Source: JBDHAC01 sp039589195 (GTDB taxonomy: Bacteria; Gemmatimonadota; Gemmatimonadetes; Palauibacterales; Palauibacteraceae). Taken from it: a DNA stretch of 64,000 bases. The position numbers and the translations under genes are program-made. The stretch lies in assembly GCA_039589195.1 (NCBI GenBank), contig JBDHHV010000001.1:62001-126000 (forward strand). The letters are read 5' to 3'. Positions 26,616 to 34,992 of this stretch are shown piece by piece; position 1 is the first letter of the stretch, and every line of letters starts with the position of its first letter. The notes under the pieces are model-generated. The model made no database searches. It was not told the origin of the DNA and was given only the letters and a program-made list of their open reading frames with translations.

Positions 26616-27893
26616 GTGGCGGTCCCGCTGCGGAGGCGACCGACCCACGGCGCAGAGGTGTTGAAAGCGATGCATGTTGTCTTCATAGAGCCGCGGTTCC
26701 CCGATAACCAGAAGGACTTCGTCCGCGGGCTGCGTGAGGTCGGCGCGGAGGTGTCGGCGATCGGCGAGGCTCCGGTAAGCGCGCTCGGCGAGGAGCTGCG
26801 CGGGTGGCTGACGCATTACGAACAGGTCCACTCGGTGTGCGACGAGGACGACCTGATGCGGGTCGTGCGTTGGATCCAGGACCGGAAGTGGGTGGACCGG
26901 TTGGAGGCCACCGTCGAGGCCCACATTCTCCCGACCGCTCGGGTACGTAAGGCGTGCGGAATTCCGGGAACTTCCGTGCGTACGGCGTACCTCTGCCGCG
27001 ACAAGCCGGCTATGAAGGAGGTGTTGAGAGAGGCGGGGATCTCGTGCGCTCAGTCGCTCGGAAGTGGCTCGGTCGAGGAGGTACGGGCATTCGCGAGCGA
27101 GGTAGGTTATCCGCTCGTCGTGAAGCCGCGCGCCGGAGCGGGGGCGTCAGGCACGTACCGCGTCGATGACGATGATCAGCTCCGCGGCGTCCTGTCGCAG
27201 GTCGGTGTGGGGAGCGGGGCGGACGTCGCCGTCGAGGAGTTCATCGAAGGACACGAGGCGTTCTACGACACGGTGTCGATTGGTGGCCGGGTCGTGCACG
27301 ACTTCATTACGCACTACTACCCGAACGTCCTCGAGGCGATGAGAACGCGCTGGATCTCACCGCAGTTCATCGCCACCAACAGGATCGACAGTGCGGAGGC
27401 GTACGGCGCGGTGCGCGAGATGGGGTGGAGGGTGATCGAAGCGCTCGGGGTCGAGACGTCCGCGACTCACATGGAGTGGTTCTTCGGTGAGAAGGGCCTG
27501 AAGTTCTCCGAGATCGGGTGTCGTCCCCCGGGCGTGAAGGCCTGGGACCTGTACTGTGCGGCTAACGACATCGACCTGTACCGCGAGTGGGCGATGGCGG
27601 TCACACACGGTCGTCCCGATCAGAGGCCGTCGCGGCGCTTCTCAGCGGGGATCATCACGCTTCGCCCGGATCGGGACGGACGTATTACGCGGTACGAGGG
27701 GCTGGACCAGATCGAGCAGCGCTTCGGCGAGTGGATCATCGATATGCACGTGCCTCCGCCAGGTACTCCGACACAGCCGGTGGAGGCCGGATACATGGCT
27801 AATGCATGGATCCGAATGCGGCACCCGGACTACGACGCCCTGAGGGCCATGCTCGATTCGGTCGGCGAGACCGTGCAGGTGCGGGCCGAGTGA
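26616..27893 (+). CDS. ATP-grasp ligase-like protein C
   Basis: 425 residues from GTG 26616, chosen because AAGGAGG (26605-26611) sits 4 bp before it. An internal ATG at 26670 (MHVVFIEPRF) would give 407 residues, matching paralogues A and B. An ATG at 26586 lies inside the predicted -10 box and is rejected. Motifs are CRDKPAMKEVLREAGI, YPLVVKPRAGAGASGTYRV, VEEFIEGHEAF and THMEWFFGEKG with EIGCRPPG. It is a paralogue of ligases A and B. The stop codon overlaps the GTG start of the S51-like gene, so it is the first gene of the operon that also includes an esterase and probably ligase D. Confidence 0.87.
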   Translation: MAVPLRRRPTHGAEVLKAMHVVFIEPRFPDNQKDFVRGLREVGAEVSAIGEAPVSALGEELRGWLTHYEQVHSVCDEDDLMRVVRWIQDRKWVDRLEATVEAHILPTARVRKACGIPGTSVRTAYLCRDKPAMKEVLREAGISCAQSLGSGSVEEVRAFASEVGYPLVVKPRAGAGASGTYRVDDDDQLRGVLSQVGVGSGADVAVEEFIEGHEAFYDTVSIGGRVVHDFITHYYPNVLEAMRTRWISPQFIATNRIDSAEAYGAVREMGWRVIEALGVETSATHMEWFFGEKGLKFSEIGCRPPGVKAWDLYCAANDIDLYREWAMAVTHGRPDQRPSRRFSAGIITLRPDRDGRITRYEGLDQIEQRFGEWIIDMHVPPPGTPTQPVEAGYMANAWIRMRHPDYDALRAMLDSVGETVQVRAE

Positions 27894-28918
27894 GCGAGGG
27901 GAGCCAGGCACGCCGCGTCGTTCTCCTCGGTCCGCAGACGCCGGTCGCCACGCTGAGCTCGGTTCGAGCCGATCTGGTGAAGGACGGCACGCTGGGCGCC
28001 GGAGACGCGGTGCCGACGATCACCGCGGGCTGGCAGGAGCGTGAATCGGAGGATTCGGAACTCGATGTCGAGCTGGCCGGGCGCTCCCGAAACCTGCGAC
28101 TTTACGAGCGCGCGTCCGAGGTGAACGAAGAGGACCCCGAACTCGCCACGGCTCACCGCACAGTCCAGGACCGACTCAAGCTCCTGAGACGCGCCTATAA
28201 TCTGAGACTCGCCCACTTGATCGAGGCCTGGCGGGAGATCGGAGGGCTCGACGGGAACCCCGAGTTGCTGTTGGAAGAGCGCAGCGCGGCTCTCGAGACG
28301 ATCCGGTCTCTGGATGCGCGGCACCTCGAACGCGTTCGCGAGCTGAGAGCGGAGCTCGATCGCGTCCACTCGCCGCAGACGCGCAAGTCCGTTCGGCGCC
28401 ACCGGGACGAGATCCTCGGCTTGCTGGAAGACGCACCCGTCGTCGCCATTGCGGGCGGGCACATCGCCACCCTTCTGAACCGCCTGCGCCTGTTCGACCT
28501 GCGTGAGCCTCTGGCGGACAGGACGCTGGTAGCGTGGTCCGCGGGAGCGATGGTTCTGGGGTCGCGGATCATGCTGTTTCACGATCGGCCGCCTCAGGGA
28601 TCCGGCAACGCCGAGGCGTTCGAGAACGGCCTCGGGCTGTTCCCCGATCTGATCCCGTTCCCGCACGCGGCGCGCCGCCTCCGGCTCGACGACCCCGTTC
28701 GCACGGGACGCCTGGCGCGCCGCCTCGCACCGAGCGCGTGTGCGCTGCTCGATCCGGAGACGCGACTCGATTGGAGCACGGATGGGTGGCGGGCGGTCTC
28801 CGCCGGTGACCGACTCACGGATGACGGAAAGCGCGTGTCGTTGGATGGCTGGGGTCGCGAGGGCCGGTCAGGACGTGCGGCGAGGCACGGTCGCGCCAAG
28901 AGAGGGAAGCGACGGTGA
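27890..28918 (+). CDS. S51/cyanophycinase-like Ser hydrolase
   Basis: 342 residues from a GTG that overlaps the previous stop codon. The N-terminal half is a strand-loop (RRVVLLGPQTP) and a long charged helical region (about residues 75-170). The C-terminal half has AIAGGHIATLLNRLRLFDL and then LVAWSAGAMVLG near residue 215. The latter is the WSAGA nucleophile elbow of the peptidase S51 family (dipeptidase E, cyanophycinase), in the class I glutamine-amidotransferase-like fold. Members cleave peptides with acidic residues, and cyanophycinase cleaves a storage polymer. Its place among ATP-grasp ligases suggests it breaks or edits their product. That is inference. Confidence 0.65.
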   Translation: MSEGSQARRVVLLGPQTPVATLSSVRADLVKDGTLGAGDAVPTITAGWQERESEDSELDVELAGRSRNLRLYERASEVNEEDPELATAHRTVQDRLKLLRRAYNLRLAHLIEAWREIGGLDGNPELLLEERSAALETIRSLDARHLERVRELRAELDRVHSPQTRKSVRRHRDEILGLLEDAPVVAIAGGHIATLLNRLRLFDLREPLADRTLVAWSAGAMVLGSRIMLFHDRPPQGSGNAEAFENGLGLFPDLIPFPHAARRLRLDDPVRTGRLARRLAPSACALLDPETRLDWSTDGWRAVSAGDRLTDDGKRVSLDGWGREGRSGRAARHGRAKRGKRR

Positions 28919-30120
28919 ACGGCGAGGCTCGTGAGCGGTTGCTGAGCCCGACCCCGGGTCACGGAGGCGAAGAGCCGATGCCCGATTCGCCGGCCATCGC
29001 AGAGCTCGTGATGGCGGGCGACCTGGATGCGGGTCGAATCGATGCGTTCCTGGAAGCGCGCAGCTTCCCGATCGCCGAGCCACCGAACTACACGTTCGTG
29101 TACCGCGGCTCCGCCGCCGACGTGCACCTGCGCCACTGGATCTACGGGTTACCGGCATCTCAACCCTTCCGGCGTCTCGGCGCGTCGGACCTCTGGTATC
29201 GAACCGTCGAGTTGCCCGACGGTTCCAGGGTGGAATACAAGCTCGAGATCCTCGAGCACGGGCAGGTTCGCTGGATCGAGGACCCTCTCAACCCGCACCG
29301 TGCCCGCGACCCGTTTGGCGCGAACTCGGTCGTGACCGCACACGGATACGAGGTTCCGGAGTGGACACAGGTCGATCCCGATGCGCGGCCCGGCACGCTC
29401 GAGGAGCGGAGCGTGGACAGCCACGAGCTGGGTGAGACGCGTCGCGTCAGCGTCTACCTGCCCGCCCGCTACCGAGTGCAGCGGCGCTACCCGCTCCTCG
29501 TGGTCCACGATGGGGGCGACTATCTGGAGTACGCGAGCCTGCGGACCGTGTTGGACAACCTGATCCACCGTCTCGAGATTCCGTCGATGGTCGTCGCGCT
29601 CGTGCACCCCGGAGCGCGCATGCGGGAATACGCCGCCCTCGAAGCCCACTCGCGGTTTCTCTCGCGCGAGCTGGTCCCGGCATTGGAAGCGGAGTTCCCG
29701 CTGCTCGGCACGCCGGACGGCCGCGGCATTCTCGGGGCGAGTCTCGGTGCCGTGGCCTCGCTGGCCGCCGCGTCTCACGAGCCCGGGTTCTGGGGGAAGC
29801 TCCTGCTGCAGTCCGGCTCGTTCGCGTTCACGGATATCGGAGATAATCCTCGCGGTCCCGTGTTCGACCCCATCGTCGAGTTCATGAACGGATACCGAGC
29901 GAAGCCTACCGCCGTGACGCGGCAGGTATTCCTGTCAGCCGGCGTGTACGAGTCGCTGGTGTACGAAAACCGCTCGTTGGTTCCGATCCTGAGATCGACC
30001 GGCATGCAGGTGCGGTACGTCGAAGCCCGAGACGGTCACAACTGGGAGAACTGGCGTGACCGCCTCAGGGAAGGGCTCTCGTGGTTGTTCCCCGGACCCC
30101 TGTGGATGGTGTACGAGTGA
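28915..30120 (+). CDS. Fes-like esterase with N-terminal CBM48-like domain
   Basis: 401 residues from a GTG that overlaps the S51-like stop codon. Residues about 50-155 form an E-set/CBM48-like domain (FVYRGSAADVHLRHWIYG, EYKLEILEHG, DPLNPHRARDPFGANS) like that in enterochelin esterases. The alpha/beta hydrolase domain follows, with LLVVHDGGDYLEYASL, nucleophile elbow GASLGA near residue 267 and His in DGHNWENWRDRL near 380. No signal peptide is evident, so it is probably cytosolic. Ester cleavage on a carbohydrate-linked or peptide-linked compound is a reasonable guess from context only. Confidence 0.82.
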   Translation: MNGEARERLLSPTPGHGGEEPMPDSPAIAELVMAGDLDAGRIDAFLEARSFPIAEPPNYTFVYRGSAADVHLRHWIYGLPASQPFRRLGASDLWYRTVELPDGSRVEYKLEILEHGQVRWIEDPLNPHRARDPFGANSVVTAHGYEVPEWTQVDPDARPGTLEERSVDSHELGETRRVSVYLPARYRVQRRYPLLVVHDGGDYLEYASLRTVLDNLIHRLEIPSMVVALVHPGARMREYAALEAHSRFLSRELVPALEAEFPLLGTPDGRGILGASLGAVASLAAASHEPGFWGKLLLQSGSFAFTDIGDNPRGPVFDPIVEFMNGYRAKPTAVTRQVFLSAGVYESLVYENRSLVPILRSTGMQVRYVEARDGHNWENWRDRLREGLSWLFPGPLWMVYE

Positions 30121-30183
30121 GCCGATACGAAGGGCGCCCGCTCCCGGTCGCGAGCGCGGCCCCAACGCGGGCCCAAGCGCGGG

Positions 30184-31431
30184 GTGCCCGCCTTGGCTGA
30201 GGTCACGCGTCGGATCGGGCTGTCGCTCGGGGCCGATATCTGCTGGCCGATCTGCTACCAGGAGATCCTGCGGCAGCTCGACCTGGCGATCCCGTGGCAG
30301 GGCGACACGGTCCGATTCGAGGTGGAGCGCGTTACGATCGAGCCGTTCGACCTGCGCCAACCGTGCCGCTATGACGTGGTGATCGATCGCCTGACGCACT
30401 GGTATCACACCACGCGGGAATGGATCAAGAAGGCCGTGATGCTCGACGGGCTGTACGTGTTCAATAACCCGTGGAGCGTCCAGTCGATGGAAAAGCAGAC
30501 CACGTACTGCGCCATGATGCGCCTGGGTCTCCCCATCCCGAACACCTGGCTCGTTCCCCCGAAGTCGTACGACCCGAAGGAAGACCTTCAAGTCACGCTC
30601 GAGCGGTACGCGCGGATGTTCGATCTAGGCGAGATCGGGCGTTCCCTCGGCTACCCGTTGTTTATCAAACCGTATGACGGAGGAGGCTGGAAGGGGGTCT
30701 CGAGGATCGACGATGAGGAGGCGTTGCGCGCCGCCTACGAGGAGAGCGGGGTGTTCGTCATGCACCTCCAGGGTGCGATCGAGCCTCACGACCTGTTCGT
30801 GCGCTGCATCGGACTGGGGCCTCAAACCCACATGGTCAGGTACGATCCCGAGGCACCGCTTCACGATCGCTACACGATGAGCCGGGGCTTTCTCGAGCGG
30901 GAGGACGAGGCGCTGATCCGCGATCTCACCCTCACGATCAACACGTTCTTCGGGTGGGACTTCAACTCCTGCGAAGCGCTCCAGAGCGGCGGCACGTGGC
31001 ACCCGATCGACTTCGCCAACCCGTGTCCCGATTCGCAGGTCACGTCGCTTCATTACCACTTCCCGTGGCTGATCCAGGCCAACATCCGGTGGTCCGTTTT
31101 CTGCGCGGCCACCAGGCGGCGGATGCGGACGAACCTGGATTGGCAACCGTATTTCGACGCGTGTGAGGAAGGGATGAGCCTGGGAGAGCGCCTGCGGGCC
31201 TGCGCATCGATCGCGCACCAACGGCTCGAGGCGGACCGTTTCGAGGAGTTCTGCTCGGTCCACCTCGCGCACCTCGATCAGGTCGCGGACGAGTTCTTCG
31301 GCTCCGAGACGGCCCACGACGCCGTGTGTCAGAAGGTCCGAGAGTTGTACCCTGCGGCCGAGGTCGAAGAGTTCACGGAGCTGTTCTGGCAGCGGATCCA
31401 GAAGGCGCGTGCAGATGGAATCGACGCCTAG
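30184..31431 (+). CDS. ATP-grasp ligase-like protein D (divergent type)
   Basis: 415 residues from GTG 30184. No in-frame ATG lies nearby, so the start is uncertain by a few codons. It has the ATP-grasp order but is not closely related to A-C. SMEKQTTYCAMMRLGLPIP is the hinge, YPLFIKPYDGGGWKGVSRI near residue 158 is the nucleotide strand, and a strand with PHDLFVRCIGLG follows. The metal region is FNSCEALQSGGTWHPIDFANP near residues 262-282. It is closer in style to RimK/glutathione-synthetase-like enzymes. It lies 63 bp after the Fes-like esterase. Its stop codon TAG is in the end of the MITE-like element. Confidence 0.75.
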   Translation: MPALAEVTRRIGLSLGADICWPICYQEILRQLDLAIPWQGDTVRFEVERVTIEPFDLRQPCRYDVVIDRLTHWYHTTREWIKKAVMLDGLYVFNNPWSVQSMEKQTTYCAMMRLGLPIPNTWLVPPKSYDPKEDLQVTLERYARMFDLGEIGRSLGYPLFIKPYDGGGWKGVSRIDDEEALRAAYEESGVFVMHLQGAIEPHDLFVRCIGLGPQTHMVRYDPEAPLHDRYTMSRGFLEREDEALIRDLTLTINTFFGWDFNSCEALQSGGTWHPIDFANPCPDSQVTSLHYHFPWLIQANIRWSVFCAATRRRMRTNLDWQPYFDACEEGMSLGERLRACASIAHQRLEADRFEEFCSVHLAHLDQVADEFFGSETAHDAVCQKVRELYPAAEVEEFTELFWQRIQKARADGIDA

Positions 31432-31755
31432 GAGGCTGCTGACAAACCCTGGTGGGTCGCGCGCAGGGATCTCGCGCGGTTCAGGCAAGGAACGAGGACG
31501 AGTCGTAGCCAAGGCTACGGCGAGGAGGAGAGACGATGGATCAACCGCGCGACCCCTGCGCCGATCAGCAAGCGTGGCGCGGTCACACAAGTAGGACGGT
31601 TACGGCGGGACAGCCCCGTCTTCGGACCCACCCTTCGGGTGGGTACCCCTAGGACTCCTCGACGTAGCTATGGCTATGCCTTCGTCGCCCCGCCTTGGAT
31701 CCGGGGCTGTCGCGTCCGTAACGCGACCCGCCAGGGTTTCTCAGCAGCCTCCTAG
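31428..31755. mobile_element. 328-bp MITE-like element with CTAG target duplication
   Basis: The ends are inverted repeats of about 34 bp. The left begins CTAGGAGGCTGCTGA at 31428, and the right, read on the other strand, begins the same way at 31755. They differ at two positions over the 34 bp. CTAG at both outer edges fits a YTAR 4-bp target duplication as made by IS5-group transposases. The interior is also roughly palindromic (two related arms around 31500-31520 and 31660-31680) and contains a hairpin with a TTCG loop near 31628-31648. There is no transposase, so it would depend on an enzyme in trans. Confidence 0.75.
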
Positions 31756-31813
31756 CGTGCTGCTGAAGACCTCCGGCAGCCTGCTTCGTCAGAAAACGAG
31801 CGGAAGGGAATAG

Positions 31814-32572
31814 ATGAAGGCGAGCACCGGTTGGCACTCGGGGCGTCTGGATCAGCGGATCACCGTGGTGCGATGGGGTGAGATCGGCACACCGGTCCTC
31901 CTCTTCCCGACGGCCGGCGGAGACGCCGAGGAGATCGAACGGTTCCTGGTGATCGACACGCTTGCCGAGTACATGGAGGCGGGGCGAATCAAAATCTACT
32001 CATGCGATAGCGTGGCGGGACGCGTGATGCTCGGAAAGGAAGGGACACCCGAGCACCAGATGCGCGTGATGAACCGCTTCCAGAACTTCGTCTACCACGA
32101 GCTAGTGCCCGCAATCCGGGAGGATTGTCACACCGAGGATATCGGTATCATCGCGGCGGGTGCCTCCATCGGCGCTTTCAACGCGCTCGCCGTCCTGTGC
32201 CGGTATCCCGACGTGTTCACGCACGCATTGTGCATGAGTGGGACGTACGACCTGCAGCGCTTTCTCGAGGCAGGGCCGACGGAGGACTTCTACTTCTCGT
32301 CGCCGCTGCACTACCTGCCCGATCTGGAAGGTCCGGCGCTCGAGGCCCTGCGCATGCGCTACGTGTTGCTCGCGTCGGGTAGGGGAAAGGCGGAGGACAT
32401 CACGGAATCGTGGCGGGTCGCGGCGCTCCTGGGACGCAAGGGCGTGCCGAATCGGTTGGACGATTGGGGGGAGGATTGGCCCCACGACTGGCCCACGTGG
32501 CGCAACATGCTGCATCGGTACCTGGACGAGTTGGTGCCCCCCGCCGAATCCGCGACGGAAACCGGGGCCTGA
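31814..32572 (+). CDS. Esterase (COG4947-like alpha/beta hydrolase)
   Basis: 252 residues. It opens with ITVVRWGEIGTPVLLFPTAGGDAEE and has a long helical lid region. The nucleophile elbow is GASIGAFNALA near residue 118, and His is in the C-terminal WPHDWPTWRNML. This matches cytosolic esterases of the COG4947 type, which are small, monodomain relatives of Fes/esterase D. A MITE-like insertion separates it from ligase D, but strand and context suggest it once belonged to the same operon. The substrate is not known. Confidence 0.8.
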   Translation: MKASTGWHSGRLDQRITVVRWGEIGTPVLLFPTAGGDAEEIERFLVIDTLAEYMEAGRIKIYSCDSVAGRVMLGKEGTPEHQMRVMNRFQNFVYHELVPAIREDCHTEDIGIIAAGASIGAFNALAVLCRYPDVFTHALCMSGTYDLQRFLEAGPTEDFYFSSPLHYLPDLEGPALEALRMRYVLLASGRGKAEDITESWRVAALLGRKGVPNRLDDWGEDWPHDWPTWRNMLHRYLDELVPPAESATETGA

Positions 32573-32574
32573 CA

Positions 32575-32598
32575 GGTCGCCGGAGGCTGTCGGCGACC
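32575..32598. terminator. Hairpin between convergent genes
   Basis: GGTCGCCG (32575-32582), an 8-base loop and CGGCGACC (32591-32598) form a perfect 8-bp stem between the convergent esterase and glgP genes. There is no T-run on either side, so it would be a weak or Rho-assisted terminator. Confidence 0.4.
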
Positions 32599-32602
32599 GG
32601 AG

Positions 32603-34807
32603 TCAAACAGTCGGCGGATCGTCACCGGGGCTCACCCCCATCAGCCCCGGCACGTAGTAATCCCGTGCGTAGTCCTGTACCATCCGCCGAGCCGTGAACT
32701 GTCGTGCCGCCACCATCAGCGCGGTCTTCATGCGGCGGATCCAGCCCACGGGTATCCCGCTGGGATCTCGATCGTAGAAAAGTGGGATCACCTCTTCTTC
32801 CAGCAGACGGTAGAGGTGCTCGGCATCCAGGGCGTCCGCTTCTTCGTCGGCTTGCTCTTCGTCCTCGTCGCGCGGTGCGGGCGGGATCGACCAGCCGTTC
32901 AGCCCCGTGAATCCTTCTTCCCACCACCCGTCCGTGGTGCCCAGCTGAGGCACGCCGTTCAAGGCTGCCTTCATGCCGCTGGTCCCGCTCGCCTCGAGGG
33001 GTACGCGGGGGAGGTTCACCCACAGGTCGACTCCTTCGACGAGGCGGTGCGCGACGTGGAGCCCGTAGTCTTCCAGAAATGCGATACGACCCTCGAAGCG
33101 TTGATCACGAGTGTGCGAGTAAACGGCCTGCAGAACCTCCTTGCCGCGCTCGTCCTGCGGGTGAGCCTTACCTGCGAATATGAGCTGAACCGGTCGCCAG
33201 CGGTCAGAGAGAAGCCCGAGGAAGCGCTCGACCTCCCTGAAGATGAGATCGGCCCGCTTGTAGGCCGCGAACCGTCGGGCGAAACCGATCGTGAGAGGGA
33301 AGGGGCTCAGGAGCGTCCCGGCGCCCACGAGGTGGGCGGCTTCCTTCCAGTGATCGCGCCAGCGTCGCCGGGCCTCCTCTCGTATGAAATCGATAAGCCC
33401 GATCTTCAGTCGCTGGTGGACCGCCCACAACTCCGGGTCGGGGATGTCGAGGATGCCCTCCCACATCTCCGGCTCGTCGAGACGGAGCCCCCAGTCCTTC
33501 CCGAGGTGGCTGTCCAGCAGGGCCATCACTTTGTTGTTCATCCAATTCGCGAGGTGGACTCCGTTCGTCACGTGACCGATCGGAACCTCCTCCTCGGGGC
33601 GACCCTTCCACAGGCTATGCCAGATGTCACGGGTGACCTTCCCGTGGCGCTCGGACACACCGTTCACGCGCCGTGAAAGACGGATGCCGGCCGCCGTCAT
33701 GTGAAAGCGTCCGCCGTCCAGCTCCGGGTGTTCGCCGAACCGGAGGAGCTCGTCCGGGGAACCCAGCTCATCCCAATACGAGCCCGCCCACTCCTGAATC
33801 TGGGCTTGAGTGAAGATGTCGTGTCCGGCCGGTACCGGCGTGTGGGTCGTGAACACGCTGCTCGCCCTTACACGCTCGACCGCCTCATCCAGCGGCACAT
33901 CCTGCTTCACGAGCTGTCGAACCCGCTCGACCAGCATGAAGGCGGCGTGTCCCTCGTTGGCGTGCCATGCGCAGGGCTCGACCCCCAGAGCCTTCAGTAC
34001 GCGCACGCCTCCGACACCCAACAGCCCTTCCTGTCTCAGCCGGAGATCGGCGCCTCCGGCGTATAGCTTGTGGGACAGCTCTCGGTCCGCGCCCTTGTTC
34101 TCGTCCAGATCCGTGTCCAGCAGGTAGATCGAGACGCGACCCACACGCACCCGCCAGGCCCCGACATAGACGTTACGGCCCGAACTGTAGATTGAAGTGA
34201 GGTACGGCTCGCCGTTCGGTCCCGAGAGTGGCTCGAGGGCTGTCCGCGCCGGGTCGAACGTCTCGTCTCCGTCCTCCTGCCAACCATCCAGTCGCAGAGC
34301 CTGGTCGAAATACCCCCGCGTGTAGAGCAGACCGACCCCGACCAGCGGCACCCCGAGATCCGACGCGGCCTTGCAGTGGACTCCGGCCAGCACCCCCAGC
34401 CCGCCGGAATAGATGGGGACGGAGTTGTGCAGCCCGAACTCTGCGCAGAAATACGCGATGGGCTTGTCGAGATGCTCGGGGTAGTGCTGCGCGAACCAGG
34501 TGTGCTCCGAGGTCGACTCGTGCTCGACGGTCGCGATGACGGCTTCGTAGCGCTCGAGAAAACCCCTGTCCTCCGCCAGGGCGGCGAGCCGTTCGGGCTT
34601 CACCCGCAGGAGGAGATCCACCGGGTTATGGCGGGTCATGCGCCACAAGGGGAGATCGATGGACCGAAACAGATCGCGTGCGTCGCGGTCCCACGTCCAC
34701 GCCAGATTGAGCGCCACCTCCCAGAGCTTGGCGATGCGTTGCGGCATCTCGGGTCGCTCGCGGGGTATCGTCGCCGCGAGCCGCGACCGCGTCTTCCGTT
34801 TCGCCAT
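32603..34807 (-). CDS. glgP: Alpha-glucan phosphorylase (GT35)
   Basis: 734 residues, of the TIGR02094 bacterial/archaeal phosphorylase type. The N-terminal core is AKLWEVALNLAWTWDRDARDLF. It then has PIAYFCAEFGLHNSVPIYSGGLGVLAG near residue 120, and the pyridoxal-phosphate region EASGTSGMKAALNG near residue 608 carries the cofactor Lys. It releases glucose-1-phosphate from glycogen. The ATG at 34807 gives MAKRKTRSRL, and upstream ATGs only add non-conserved residues. It closes the glycogen-flanked block. Confidence 0.9.
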   Translation of the reverse strand: MAKRKTRSRLAATIPRERPEMPQRIAKLWEVALNLAWTWDRDARDLFRSIDLPLWRMTRHNPVDLLLRVKPERLAALAEDRGFLERYEAVIATVEHESTSEHTWFAQHYPEHLDKPIAYFCAEFGLHNSVPIYSGGLGVLAGVHCKAASDLGVPLVGVGLLYTRGYFDQALRLDGWQEDGDETFDPARTALEPLSGPNGEPYLTSIYSSGRNVYVGAWRVRVGRVSIYLLDTDLDENKGADRELSHKLYAGGADLRLRQEGLLGVGGVRVLKALGVEPCAWHANEGHAAFMLVERVRQLVKQDVPLDEAVERVRASSVFTTHTPVPAGHDIFTQAQIQEWAGSYWDELGSPDELLRFGEHPELDGGRFHMTAAGIRLSRRVNGVSERHGKVTRDIWHSLWKGRPEEEVPIGHVTNGVHLANWMNNKVMALLDSHLGKDWGLRLDEPEMWEGILDIPDPELWAVHQRLKIGLIDFIREEARRRWRDHWKEAAHLVGAGTLLSPFPLTIGFARRFAAYKRADLIFREVERFLGLLSDRWRPVQLIFAGKAHPQDERGKEVLQAVYSHTRDQRFEGRIAFLEDYGLHVAHRLVEGVDLWVNLPRVPLEASGTSGMKAALNGVPQLGTTDGWWEEGFTGLNGWSIPPAPRDEDEEQADEEADALDAEHLYRLLEEEVIPLFYDRDPSGIPVGWIRRMKTALMVAARQFTARRMVQDYARDYYVPGLMGVSPGDDPPTV

Positions 34808-34907
34808 TCCCCTCCCATCCATGCCTGGCGGTTCGAGCCGACCTGTGACGGCCGGGTAACGATCGGGCCGGAAACTATGAGATTCGCGCACTCGTGCCAG
34901 GTGGGGA

Positions 34908-34940
34908 GCAAGAAGAAGGCCCCGCCGGTCTGGCGGGGCC
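34908..34940 (-). terminator. Rho-independent terminator of the DUF4382 gene
   Basis: On the minus strand GGCCCCGCC (34940-34932), a 5-base loop and GGCGGGGCC (34926-34918) form a perfect 9-bp stem, followed by TTCTTCTT. It lies about 50 bp after the DUF4382 stop codon. Confidence 0.75.
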
Positions 34941-34992
34941 CGTGATCATCGCGGCCGGAGGCTCGGGTCGTACGGTGCCCGAGTCGCGATTA

